A stretch of 64,000 nucleotides of DNA from Takakia lepidozioides (lineage: Eukaryota; Streptophyta; Takakiopsida; Takakiales; Takakiaceae). The stretch is taken from the NCBI GenBank assembly GCA_030704615.1, contig CM060732.1, positions 63,281,053-63,345,052 on the forward strand, in the 5' to 3' direction. Made by a program: the position numbers and the translations under genes. This document shows positions 11,134 through 22,182 of the stretch, piece by piece. The stretch's first letter is position 1. Every line of letters starts with the position of its first letter. The notes under the pieces are model-generated. The model worked only from the letters and a program-made list of their open reading frames with translations. It did no database searches and was not told the origin of the DNA.

Positions 11134-12040
11134 ATGTTGTCTACAACAAATCATTTTGTTGATAGGCTTGATGGTAGTAACTATCAAGTATGGAAAATAC
11201 GATAGAGATGTACTTGTTAAGAGAAGATGTCTGGTCAGCAGTAGAGGGGTCTGAAGCCAGACCTGCTACTCCAGCCAATCAACCCGCATGGGATAAAAAA
11301 GGATCGCAAAGCTAGAGGCGATATAATATTTTGCGTCAAAGACAATTTATTAGTTCATGTCAAAAGCCTAAAGACTTTCACAGAGGTCTGGAATAAATTA
11401 ACCTCACAATATCAAGATACTAATGTTATTAGTAAAAATATCCTTACAAGGAGATTCTTTAATATCAAAATGCTTGTGTTAAAACCCATGTCAATAAATT
11501 TTATAACCTTATGGATGAACTAGCCACCGCTGGTACTGCTGTCAGTGATAATGATGCAGCAGCCAATTTATTGGGATCCATGCCTAAATCATATGCGGGC
11601 ATTGTCATGGCCCAAACGGGCAATATTGGTACACTGAATGATACAATTAAATTACTCCAAGAGGAGCAACTTAGGAGACGTGGTGAAGATCATGATTCAT
11701 CCACTTCAGCTTTGTATGACGAAAGAAAATTTAATAGACCATCATTTAAATTCAATAAAAAATCCATATTTAATCGCCCTGGTCCTAGCTTCAATACTGG
11801 TCCTAATTTTAATACTGGTAGTAATTTTTCCAATGGTCCAAGAAAATCAGTTATGAGATGTTTTTATTGTAAATTGGAGAGTCACCACATACAAAATTGT
11901 AGGAAGAAAATGTCGGATGAAAGGAAAAATGGTCATAGTCATACCAATAGTTCAGTTTCCCAAGAAACCAAATTATTTGTAACTTCATTATCTGCTGAAA
12001 TTGCTGAAGATTCCTGGTATATAGATTCAAAGTGCTTCAC
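11134..12040 (+). pseudogene. Copia gag (frameshifted)
   Basis: The frame opens at ATG 11,134 (TTNHFVDRLDGSNYQVWKIR), typical of the Copia gag N-terminus. It then breaks at a TAG and at frameshifts near 11,200, 11,300 and 11,475. From 11,511 it reads DELATAGTAVSDNDAAANLL, a Gly/Asn/Phe-rich linker, and a CX2CX4HX4C zinc knuckle (CFYCKLESHHIQNC) at about 11,858-11,900. Gag forms the particle and binds RNA. It is followed without a stop by the protease region. Confidence 0.85.
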
Positions 12041-13388
12041 AACACATGACAACCAACCGAGCATGTTTTATCACGTTTCAAAGTTTAGATCCTATACAAC
12101 AAGTGTATTTAGGCGACAATTCTAGCCACCCCATTCATGGTCGGGGTACCATTAAGATAATGCTATCCACCGGAGATGAAAAGTCAATTGATAATGTGCT
12201 ATTTGTACTTGGGTTAAGGAAAAATTTAATTTCTGTTAGTCAGGCCTCAGATGCCGGATACAACTTTATTTTTTCCCCTATTCATTGTATGGTCATAGAT
12301 AAAAAGCATAATAAAATAGCTGCTATCTGTCCCAGAGATGGAAAACTCTATAGAATTGGTAAATCAGTATGTCAAAATACCCTAGATAATTTTGAAGCAA
12401 ATGCTATACAACATACCATAGTCAATGATTATGAGTTATGGCACTTATGCTTGGGGCATGTAGGCATAAAGAAATTAAAATTGCTTCACACACATCCATA
12501 TGTGCACGGAATACATTTAACACATAATCCTCATATTAATCTATGTTCTAGTTGCTTATATGGAAAACAAACTAGAAATAAATTTCCTTCACAAGGAGGA
12601 CATAGAGCTGAACAAGTCTGATTCACAACGATATTTGTGGTCCTATGTCAGTCCCCTCACATCGTGGGTACATTTATTCTTTAACATTTATAGATGATGC
12701 GTCGAGATGGACAAAAATCTATTTTCTCAAATTAAAGAGTGAAACTTTTGGATATTTTAAAATCTTTAGAACCCTTGCTGAAGTATATACGTCCAAGAAG
12801 CTAAAGACTCTCCATACAGATGGTGGGGGGGAATATATTTCCAATGAGTTTAAAGATTATTGTAGAGATAATGGTATTTCACGACAACTGACTGCCAGTT
12901 ATACACCACAGCAAAATGGAGTTGCGGGAAGGAAAAACTGCACTCTGATAGAAAGCGTACGTTGTATGATAAATTTTGCTGGACTATCAAAGATCTTTTG
13001 GGCAGAAGCTGTTGCCACGGCTACATATATTCAAAACCGTTTGCCTACAAATGCAGTGAATGGAATAACACATGAAGAAAAATGGAGTGGCCGAAAGCCA
13101 ACAGTTTCTCATCTTCGCATTTTTGGCAGTGAAGCCTATATGCACATTCCGGATGAAACCAGAACCAAATTAGACGATAAAAGTCTTAAATGCATTTTAA
13201 CTAGATATGATGAGAATTCCAAAGCCTATAGACTTTACCATGAGCCAACCAAGACTGCAAAAGTGAGTAGAGACGTAGTCTTTAATGAAGGAGTCAAACC
13301 ATATCAAATTGAAGACACTGAAGAGAGAGTGAATGACTTTATATTTTGGCCAGAGAATTCAGATTCTAATCCAACTCCAATGAATTAA
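11995..13388 (+). pseudogene. Copia protease remnant and integrase
   Basis: The protease region shows WYIDSK where the active site should read Asp-Ser-Gly, so the catalytic Gly is changed. A frame change near 12,050-12,100 leads into the GAG-pre-integrase zinc domain (ELWHLCLGHVG with CSSCLYGKQ, HHCC) and then, after another frame change near 12,620, the DDE core from 12,645 (FIDDASRW, HTDGGGEY, TPQQNGVAGRKN). The family Glu in the last motif is Gly, which would abolish strand transfer. The frame ends at TAA around 13,386. A Pro-rich linker with RRSTRVRKPS follows in another frame to 13,750. Confidence 0.88.
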
Positions 13389-13754
13389 TGTTGTCCAGCC
13401 ACCAATTGTCCAACCACCAGTTATTAATACTGTTCAGCCACCTCTCATTCCTCAAGTTCAAACACCTGTCACCCCTCCTATTGTCCTACCACTTGTTGTC
13501 TATCTGAGTAGTCCAACCACAGTTGATCTTTCTTTTGATGATGATGATGATGAGGAGTTTAATGTTGAAGATGAAAGAATAGATTCTAGTCCTCCAACCA
13601 GCCCACAGTCTGGAGTTCGCCGATCAACTAGAGTCCGGAAGCCATCTTGGAAGTTACAACAATCTCTCAGCTATTTACAAGTCTTAGCGGCCATCCACAA
13701 TGACGACACTCCTCAGACATTTGCGGGAGCTATGACAAGTCCAGATGCTGACAA

Positions 13755-14690
13755 ATGGATGGATGTCATGTACAAGATGAGTATAATTCTCTCATGACAA
13801 ATAAAACTTGGACTCTTACAAAACTACCTGAAGGAAGACATGCAATTGGATGCAAATGGTTGTTCCGAATAAAAACTAAATCTGATGGATCAATAAACCG
13901 CTATAAAGCGCGTCTGGTAGCAAAAGGATATATACAAATCTTCGGAGTTGATTTTGAAGATACATTTTCATCAATATTTAAAATGACTTCACTCAGAATG
14001 CTACTTGCATTCGCGGCTCATTATGACTTGGAAATAATACAAATGGATGTGAAAACCGTGTTTCTACATGGTGATCTTCATGAAGACTTATATATGCGGC
14101 AACCAGAAGGGTTCATTAAAAAGGGAAAAGAACATTTAGTATGTAAACTGCATAAGTCCATTTACGGTTTAAAACATGCGTCTAGATCATGGTACATGAA
14201 GATAGCTTCATATTTAATAGAAACTGATTTCCAAAAATGTACAACAGATAGTAATGTCTATATCAAGAGAGATGGGGACAGTTATCTAATTATAGCACTA
14301 TATGTAGATGATTTATTTATATTTACCAATGAGCCTAAGGGATTATTAGTTAAAGTAAAGGAATGGTTAGAAGCAAAATTCCAAATGACTTATAAGATTG
14401 AACTAAGTTATGGACTTGGAATAGAAGTAAATAGAGAAAGAGAACTGAGTCAATCTAAGTATATTAGTGATATTCTGAAAAGATTCAATATGGAACATAG
14501 TAAACCTGTAAGTACTCCTCTAGAAGCTGGGTTGAAGTTAAGTAAAGAACAAAGTCCTAAGTCAAAAGTACAAACCGATCTCATGAAAAATATACCGTAT
14601 AAAGAAGCAGTAGGAAGCCTAGTTTTTGCTATGACATGTACACGGCCGGATATTGCCTATGCCGTTACAAGTTTCTCAACACTTAAATAA
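13755..14690 (+). pseudogene. Copia reverse transcriptase (RVT_2)
   Basis: Motifs in order: GCKWLFRIKTKSDG, RYKARLVAKGY, DLEIIQMDVKTVFLHGDL (family DVKTAFL), LHKSIYGLKHASRSWY, and catalytic ALYVDDLFIF with intact YVDD. It ends DIAYAVTSFS by frameshift into the RNase H frame. The start is internal to the polyprotein; a frameshift near 13,765 separates it from SPDADKWMDV. Confidence 0.92.
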
Positions 14691-15272
14691 TCCAGGACCA
14701 CTGCATTGGTCAGCAGTTAAAAGAATATTTCATTATTTAAAAGGTACTATTAAAACTGTTATCAAATACATCAAAGATGTAAATCAACAAGATTTAATGA
14801 TCTCCGGCTATACCGATGCCGATTGGGTAGGAGACCATGATGAAAGAAGATCTACTTCTGGATATGTCTTTATAGTTGCAGGGGAGCCATAAGTTGGGCC
14901 AGTAAAAGGCAGACCTCTACGGCTTTATCTACAACCGAGGCTGAGTATATTGCCTCTACTTTAGCGGCAAAAGAAGCCATTTGGCTTAGGATGTTAATGG
15001 CAGATTTGGGACATGCACCTCAAACAACTACTATTATCAAGTGTGATAATCAAAGCGCAATAGCATTAACAGCGAATCCGAAATATCATTCGAGATCAAA
15101 ACATATTGAAATACAAGTCCACTATATAAGAGAAAAAATACTTAGTGGAGAATTAAAATTAGAATACTATACTAGTGAGGAAATGGTTGCAGATTTTCTT
15201 ACGAAGAGCGTATCTAGAGAAAAACATTTATACTGTATGCCAATGTTAAGTGTAACACTTGGGGAGTGTTAA
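14653..15272 (+). pseudogene. Copia RNase H
   Basis: GYTDADWVGDHDERRSTSGY continues in a frame that fails near 14,885 through loss of one G in a G run. TTEAEYIA, CDNQSAIALTANPKYHSRSK and MVADFLTKSVS then follow to the stop at 15,270. These are the conserved D-E-D surroundings of plant Copia RNase H. It degrades the RNA strand during reverse transcription. Confidence 0.9.
15255..15266 (+). other. Copia polypurine tract
   Basis: CACTTGGGGAG lies directly before the TG of the 3' LTR and overlaps the pol stop region, the usual plus-strand primer position. Confidence 0.7.
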
Positions 15273-15337
15273 TATATGAAGTGTTAGTACTATCCTAGAT
15301 ATTAGGAGTACCATTAGTCATTAGTCATGACCATTAA
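15267..15337 (+). repeat. Copia 3' LTR, first part
   Basis: Matches 10,851-10,921 up to CCATTAA, where the piggyBac element begins. The second part resumes at 22,049. Confidence 0.9.
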
Positions 15338-15347
15338 CCCTTAAGTG

Positions 15348-15376
15348 CCCAAGCGACCCATTTTGGGTCGCTTGGG
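15348..15376. repeat. Perfect hairpin just inside the left piggyBac end
   Basis: A 13-bp perfect inverted repeat (arm CCCAAGCGACCCA) with a TTT loop overlaps the TIR. A second palindrome (arm CTTAACCACA) lies at about 15,379-15,408. Subterminal inverted repeats of this type can be transposase-binding sites; that role is inferred. Confidence 0.7.
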
Positions 15377-16039
15377 TTTGCTTAACCACACCATAACTTC
15401 TTGTGGTTAAGGCTGATTGGGCCTTTTTTGGGCTCAATCGACAGAAAATCGGGTCCCCCTTCATACGGCATTGGCCAATTGGTCAATGCTTGAAGGGGTA
15501 CGGGTCTGGACCAATGGGAAGGGGGCCAACTCAGCTTTATGAGGCCATTTTGGCCCCCCAAACCTGCCCAAGTTGCTGACATGGCAACCTGGGTCAGGTT
15601 AGGGTGAAAGAAATATACCCCAGAAAATATGGGGCGGCACGCTTCCCCAAACCCCTTGAATGCCCGGCAGGGGCAGGGTGGCAGACACAGGTCTGGGAAT
15701 TTCAGGCCTATTCCCTAACCTGGAATCAACGGTGATAGCAGCTCCAGCCATCGCCTTAGGCCCGTGGCTGGCGGACTGGATGGAGCTTTGCGGCGAGGGC
15801 AACAAGCTCAGGGCTCGAGAGGTCTCTCCCATGCGCGGGCCCGGCTGTTTGCAAGGTGTGTGTTGAATTTGAAGGGTGTTGGTGCTAATGCAGCCCACCC
15901 ATGAGGATTGCATGGCGGCGATGCAGCTGGTGGCATTCATTTTCGCGTGCAGTGCTTGGAATCTTTCATTTGGGGTGTATGGATGTTTGTGGCACGATTT
16001 TTGCATGAGAGAATCACCCAATGCGTTTGTTTGGCGTTT

Positions 16040-16760
16040 TGTTCTGTCAATTTGGGGTGACATTCCTTCCTGAAAACCCTAACTGACCTGCTCATTTCAT
16101 TGCCCATCAATTTGTGGGATCATGGTTACTTCATCACGGTTTTTTGGCCATCGATTTTGCTCGAGCATGAGAAAAGCACCTATGGCGTGATTTTGTGGGT
16201 GGCCCAGGTTTCCATGGTGTCTGGCATGTTCGCCTTTGTCCAGCCTGAGGGTTCTCTCGATTTGGGGTGACATTCATGATTGTGGAACTAAACTGACCCG
16301 CGAATTTCCATTCACGCTGTCATGGTTCCTGGCACGTTGGTCTTTCTGCGGGCTGAAGTTCTATCGATTATTAGGTAACATGCCTGACCTGCTCATCAAT
16401 GTTGGCCATCGATGGTTGGATCCATAGTTACTTCATGCGATTTTTGGTCATTTGGCATTTTGTGTCCTTTGCATGGTTGCTGGCACGATGACATTTGTCC
16501 AGCCTGAGGGTTCAATCGATTTGGGGTGACATTTCAAGCACACATCGATTTTTGATTGTCTACCTAACTCACCTGTGAATTTTGATTTTGGGTGTCATGG
16601 TTCTTGGCACGTTGGCCTTTCTGCAAATGGAGTTTTATCGATTTCTTGGTAACATTTTTGACGTGTGATTCAAGCATGGTGCGATTCAACATTGGTGAGA
16701 CTTCTTCCTGAGAGCCTAAGTGGCCTGCTCATTTCATTTGGCCATCGATTTATGGGTGGC
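16040..16760 (+). repeat. Degenerate internal repeats in the piggyBac left arm
   Basis: Motifs such as CAATTTGGGGTGACATTC and TCGATTTGGGGTGACATT recur near 16,047, 16,258 and 16,515, with CTGACCTGCTCAT and GGCACGTTGG in similar spacing, so a unit of roughly 200-260 bp has been repeated and diverged. Confidence 0.55.
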
Positions 16761-17572
16761 TCCAGCCCTGTCTCCAGCCTGCACTGTATGTTGTGTTCAT
16801 TGGGAGCCACTAAACCTAGCCAGCCTTCTTCTTTTCCTTTGTGGCGATCATGTTTCACCTATTTTGGTCTATGTTTCACCTATTTTGGTTCCTAGAGTTT
16901 CTTTATTCGCTCTGGTGCTTCATCCGCCATCTGTATTTTGTGCTCGTGCTTCCATTTGGGGCTGGCAGGGCGGGCTGCAGGCTGTGCATTCATGGTGATG
17001 CCCTATTGGGCCGCCATTGCTTAGTAATGAGGTGTTTGCAGCCCCATCATGAACCTCCTGCCTCCAGCAATGAAACAGCCCGAAAAAAGCTATGTTCAAA
17101 GCCCTAACTGACCTCATATTTCATGTGCTTTGCTCATTCAGATTGCACTTCTCTTTACATGTGGTTTACATCTTGTTTGCTAAGGTACTTGATGTTGTCT
17201 AGTTTCCTTGGGGTTTTCCAGCAAACTGACCTTGTGGTTTGCATGATGTTTCCATGGCATTTTTTTGGGTGCTAATGCCAAGCTTCCTTTTCTGCTTGTG
17301 TACAGGTTCTGCATGGTTGTCCAACAGTGTGAAGATCAACCCCATCGCCCACATATGATGGTTTGATCAGACTGAACTCACTAACCCCCATTTCCAGGCT
17401 TCAGTCATAGTGGGTTGGCTTGCATGTTGGCTGTACTTTATAAAGGGGATGTTTGGGACACCATCCTCATCTTCCTTTCCTGTCTCTTGGTGTTTTCCTC
17501 TTTCATGCGTGTTGTGGGTAAGTGGGTAGCTGAGGTTTTTTTTTTTGTTTTTTTGTTGGTGTATCACTGGTT

Positions 17573-18627
17573 ATGCCTTCATTGCACATCAATGTTGTTC
17601 CTCCTGAAGCTCCTCCTGCTTTGTACAATGTGGGTATATATTTTGATGGGTGGGCTGTAGGGTTGGGTGCAAGTGAGAGTGACAGGGCTTTCATTAGAGG
17701 GTGCTTAGGCCAGGATTTCTTGGTGTCTCTCCAGCCTCCACCTGGTGTAAGTCCTTTGAGTTTCAGTCCCACACCAAGTGAGCTTAGGTACCATTTCAGG
17801 CATCAAAGTTGCTAGGAGACTTGGTTGGAGAGCTTGCAGAGTTGAGAGGTCTAGCACAGGGTTCAGTGATTTGGTAAACCGCCTCTTGCGCACTATTGTT
17901 TACCCGGATCACCCACACTATGTCTGGACAGTGGAACCTGAAGAGGATGGCCAGGCAAGCGGCCAAACAGAGGCGCTTACAATGCTTGTCACAGCTTCCC
18001 TTGGACCAAATGCAAATGATGTGGAGTCAGGACCTGAGGCAACTAGCAATGCTTCAGCCCCTAGTGCACCCACCATCGACTTCTCACTGCCAGTTCTCCC
18101 CACTGTTGATGGAATCAGCAATGTCCCATGGCCAGAATTTGACCTTGGAACAGCCCCCAACTGGCCTGATACATTCTGAGCCTGCTGGTTTGAGTGACAA
18201 TCAGCCTCTTCAATTTGAAGGTACCGGTGCCTTGACATCCCCTTTTAGCACCAGTTTGCAGTTGAGAGGAAGAGGTGTTCATTCCAATTCTAGTCCTGAC
18301 AAGGGGAAATATGTTGATGTGGAGGATTCGCAACCGGATTGTAGTCCTTGCAATTTGTTTGACCTTGGGGTGTCTCATATGCCAAAGAGAGTAGATCTGA
18401 CCAGCACATCTGCTGGAAGATCTGAAACACGTCTGATCAGGCTTGCTGTACCTGCTAGAGTCAAACAACATGTGGTTTGTGGTGAGTCTCACGAATGGGT
18501 GGATCCCACATTAGATTGGTGTTATGGTGAGATTCTTCAGATCTGGATTCAGGTGCCTTCACAAGAGAAAATGGTGGAGGCTGACTTTGGTCCATTACTT
18601 GGTTTGAGGGCACTTCACATTGGGTAG
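17573..18627 (+). pseudogene. Long weakly coding region upstream of the transposase
   Basis: Overlapping plus-strand reading frames (17,573-17,815; 17,778-18,179; 17,896-18,627) run almost without gaps. They include PEAPPALYNVGIYFDGW, a basic stretch, a Pro/Ser-rich part and ESHEWVDPTLDWCYGEIL. No domain is recognisable. It could be an extended N-terminal region of the transposase broken by frameshifts, or a captured host fragment. Confidence 0.35.
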
Positions 18628-18749
18628 TGTGATTTGCTTGGGCTGCCCACTAGTACTTTGTTTGGGGATGGCACAAGTGACAAAAAAGGGAAGTTGGTCC
18701 TCAATGGTAGAGGGGATATGTGCTCACAACACTTGATGGATGACATTGA

Positions 18750-20468
18750 CATTCCTGAAATTCTGATGATGAGGACTATGGTGATGAGCCTACAATATAT
18801 GAGGGGGACACGGATGATGAAGACAATTGGAATTGGGCTGGGGAAAGTCATGAGGATCTGTTGGGTGAGTTGGGTATATATGATGACACTGTCAATTTGG
18901 ATACTCTGGAATTTAGGGATCTCTTCAAAGACAACAATTGGCAGTCAAGTAGTGACCGCTTGGTTGGCACCCCAGGTAAATTTGTTGGTCCTCCTGCTGG
19001 CCCAACTTTGCCTAGCACTTTTAGGGGAGACTTGCTCTCTTGGTTCGACCTTTTTTTCCCACGAGTCAACCTGGTCCGTATATGCTGTCAGACCAACAAA
19101 TATACAGATTATGTACTTGACCCAATTAGTGGTAGAACGAGGGGGGGGGGGGGGGGAGACTGGATTCCATTGGTTGTTTTTTAGTTGAAGGCATTCATGG
19201 GCATATGCTTGTACATGGGTCTGAAAATACAGCCAAGTATGAGGTCGTATTGGTCTGTTTCTTCCAAATTTTTTGAGTGCTCATACATCCAGAAGGTGAT
19301 GGCGAGAAATAGGTTTGAGTCAATCATGCGATGTCTTCATTTGGTTGACAATTCCACATTTTGTCAAGACAAGTCCAGCCCTCATTATGATAGATTAGAT
19401 AAGTGTCATTGGTTTGTAGAGGACTTGGGGCGCATCAGTCGTACCTTGTATAACCCTGGAAAATACCTTACTGTTGATGAGATGATGATTGCCTACTCAG
19501 GTAAGTACTATTCCTTCCGGTAGTACATGAAGAAAAAGCCTATTAAATGGGGTATCAAGGCTGGGTGTTTGGCTGATTCTGAATCCAAGTTTGTGTACAA
19601 CATTTCAGTGTATTTGGGAGCTGAAGGTGGCAATGCTGGGCTGAATTGTAAGAGGAAAGGGGCAGCCGGGCAGGGTTTTGATGTGGTGATGGAGATGATG
19701 GAAGGGCTCTTCCATGTGGGTCACACAATGGTGTTTGATAACTTCATTACATCTCCTCTACTTTTATGGGAGTTGTTGAAGTTGGGAACATATGCCACTG
19801 GCACTTGCAGGACTGACCGTATTGGTGTCCCCGTGTCTTTGCTTGGGCACACTCGAGGGACTCGTGGAGATGTGTGGTACAAGATGCATAGGTCTCGGAA
19901 GATTTGTGCGTTGTTGTGGTGGGACCAGAAAGGGGTTTTCTTGCTATCTACTAGTGCTAATCCTGTCCCTAGTGCTGCTGAACCAGCAACCGTTCGATGG
20001 TGGGATGGGGCTGTTGGTGCACGGGTGGAGGTGCAATCATCTCCCGGAATATCAAGCCAACATGCATGGGGTTGATGTACAGGACCAGTTGAGGGGATCA
20101 TACTCTTGTCAAACACGTACCCACAAGTGGTGGCACCGCCTGTTTTTTTTTGTGCTTGATACATCCATGGTGAATATGTGGATATTGTACCGCAGACACA
20201 TGGCTTCTTTGGGCAAAAATGCATTGACTCATGCCCACTTCCAATTGTTGGTTGGAGAGGCTCTGACAAGGGGATGGCAGCAGGGCTACACATGTACATA
20301 TTTGGTGGTACCATCACATGCGCCGGCTCTTCATATGCTTGAGCGTTCTCATTTACGCCGCAGATGCATTGTTTGGGCCAAAAGTGTCGCACATTTTGTG
20401 GCTGTTGTGACAGTCACTTTATGTGCCATGACAAGTGTTTTCAAAGAGTTAACCGTAGACATGGCTAG
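18750..20468 (+). pseudogene. piggyBac transposase (DDE_Tnp_1_7), inactivated
   Basis: An acidic N-terminus (DEDYGDEPTIYEGDTDDED, about 18,765) leads into LDTLEFRDLF and DLFFPRVNLVRICCQTNKY. A G run at 19,141-19,156 precedes the stop TAG at 19,182. The frame continues LKAFMGICLYMGLKIQPSM and KYLTVDEMMIAYSGKYYSFR, a second TAG (19,521), then KKKPIKWGIKAGCLAD and HTMVFDNFITSPLLL. After a frameshift come HGVDVQDQLRGSYSC and the C-terminal Cys-rich zinc region (CRTFCGCCDSHFMC), ending at TAG about 20,468. The catalytic Asp positions (VDEMM, VFDNF, HGVDVQDQ) are retained. Both TAG codons sit where family members carry Gln or Glu. Confidence 0.88.
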
Positions 20469-20869
20469 GTGTCATTTTATGTCGATTTTTGATAGTGATT
20501 ACAATTTTGAACTCTTGACAATGGTGAAACTCTTTTGCTATATTTTTGTTTATGGATAGTATGTAATATAGGGGATGACAGGGTGGTGGGGTGATGTGCA
20601 GGGGGCTGACTTTTTGACATGACAATTTGACAGTCTACTGCGACTAGTAATCACTAACATCATTATCACTAACAATAGCTAGAGGGAGGGGGAGATGGGG
20701 GCTGTGGGATGGTAGTGGTGGGGATTGGGGGGGGGGGGATGCGTTGCGATGGGCAGTTTTTGTGTGGGTTCAATCCCCACTCGAGTCTGGGTTATGGTAT
20801 GGGGATATGTAGGACTGGTTGCAAAAAACATGTATCATTAAGTTCAGCACCTGGCTGAACTAGTGTTCA

Positions 20870-21130
20870 TATGTATGTACCATGAACAAATTCAAGAACT
20901 CCTTGAATTGATGTATATTTCCCTTCGCAGCTTTGCATGACTTAGACAATTTCAAGATGTATCACACAGGCTTGAAACCACACAAAGAACTTAGAACAAT
21001 GCAAGGAGCTTCAAGCACACAAAGGACTTGTAAACAAATTCAATGAGCTTCAGACACACAAAGGACTTAGAACAAATTCAAGGGGCTTCAAGCACACAAG
21101 TACATAAGGGACTTAGACAAATTCAGGGGT
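20870..21130 (+). repeat. Short tandem-like repeats in the piggyBac right arm
   Basis: Units built from GGACTTAGAACAAATTCAAG and GGAGCTTCAAGCACACAAA recur about four times with indels. There is no coding capacity. From 21,130 to 22,044 I see no further gene; a plus-strand frame at 21,346-21,576 has no recognisable domain. Confidence 0.5.
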
Positions 21131-22044
21131 TCCTACAGTTTGACATTCAAAACTGTTTGGAAACATCCCGATAAAGTCAAAAATCCGGGATGTATTTCCG
21201 GTGAAATCACCTTCATCTGCAAAACCCGGGATGCATTTCGGGTTAGGGGTAGGCCATATATATGTGGGGTGGCAAAGTCCAAAACCCCTCATTATGAGGG
21301 GGTGGGCCGAACCTGGGGCAGGGGTTTCATAGGGTTGAGGGTGGAGTGGGCCCCCAAGAAAGTAGGGGCCGGCTAGCGAGAGGAGCTCCCAAACCATCTA
21401 CCCTTGTGGGCTATGGTTCCAAATATCCTAGGCCTGCTGGCTATAACATAGGTGTGCCATTTGAAGTCTTGGGCAGGGAACCTAAAGATGCGATGACAGT
21501 TACTGATTGGTCTCAAAAAATTTGGGGACCTCACATGGATGCCTTTGACACTTCAACCGGAGGGATTAGGAATTGAACGGCTGAATTTTTTTTGTAGAAT
21601 ATTTGGAAGAGAGATTTTGGTCTGCCCAAAGAAAATGGCATAATTTGACCCCCCCCTTTGTCACTACAAAGGAGCTCACTTGAGAACATTTCAGAAAAAA
21701 CTGAAAACTTCTGAGGATGTGTGTTATCAGGTATAGAACAACATTCTTGAGACTGTAAAATTTAAAAAAAAAACCTGCCCCGGGTATTGGCTAAAAAACT
21801 GCTTTTTTTGGCACCTAGTTCTTAGTGGAGATTTGTTTTTGTCCCAACTCTACACTTTATAATCTTCAGATCTGGCCGTTGGATTTTGGTGAAACTTTTT
21901 GTGGTAGGAGGTGGGGTAGGTGGGAAGTAATTCCAACGGTCAGTTTTACATGGACATAGAAAATTTCAAGATAAAAAAGTTTTTGTGGGCTAGGGTCAAG
22001 TTTTTCCACCAAAGGGTGAAAATGAGCTTGGGCCCACTTAAGGG

Positions 22045-22182
22045 TTAATATGATAAATAGGAAGAGTTGCATTACTCACTATATGAAACCTTTTTATAAA
22101 CAGGAAGACATATAGAGCTTTTATGTAGATTTGTTTCAATGTCTTGTCTTCTTGTCTTTAATGCTTGAGTACAAATTTATCA
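22045..22182 (+). repeat. Copia 3' LTR, second part, with duplicated TTAA
   Basis: TTAA at 22,045-22,048 repeats the TTAA at 15,334-15,337. The sequence then matches 10,922-11,064 of the 5' LTR to the terminal CA, followed by GATTT. Confidence 0.9.

Larger units (their letters stand above)
15338..22044 (+). mobile_element. piggyBac-superfamily element (6,707 bp) nested in the Copia 3' LTR
   Basis: Its ends are inverted: CCCTTAAGTGCCCAAGC on the left, and the reverse complement of CCCTTAAGTGGGCCCAAGC on the right. Both sit against TTAA, the obligatory piggyBac target. Inside is a decayed DDE_Tnp_1_7 transposase (18.7-20.5 kb) preceded by about 3.3 kb of long, weakly coding sequence and followed by about 1.5 kb of non-coding DNA. 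The length is large for this superfamily. Two in-frame TAG codons and frameshifts show it is now dependent on another transposase source. Confidence 0.93.
10851..22182 (+). mobile_element. Ty1/Copia LTR retrotransposon (full length, carries a nested piggyBac)
   Basis: The element starts TGTTAA and ends TTTATCA, flanked by GATTT at 10,846-10,850 and 22,183-22,187. Inside are an LTR of 214 bp, a primer-binding site TGGTATCAGAGC directly after it, gag, protease, integrase, reverse transcriptase and RNase H in Copia order (integrase before RT), a polypurine tract, and a 3' LTR split by a piggyBac insertion. Without that insertion the element is about 4.6 kb. Coding parts have several frameshifts and stops, so it is no longer autonomous. 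By eye the two LTRs differ at about seven substitutions plus two indels over roughly 205 bp, so the insertion is not very recent. Confidence 0.95.

Noticed and set aside
15599-16063. 154-codon minus-strand ORF
   Set aside because: Lies in the non-coding left arm of the piggyBac element, with no domain and a GC-rich composition that yields long chance frames.
20870-21130. CRISPR-like or satellite array
   Set aside because: Repeat units vary in length and sequence and lie inside a piggyBac arm; no regular spacers.
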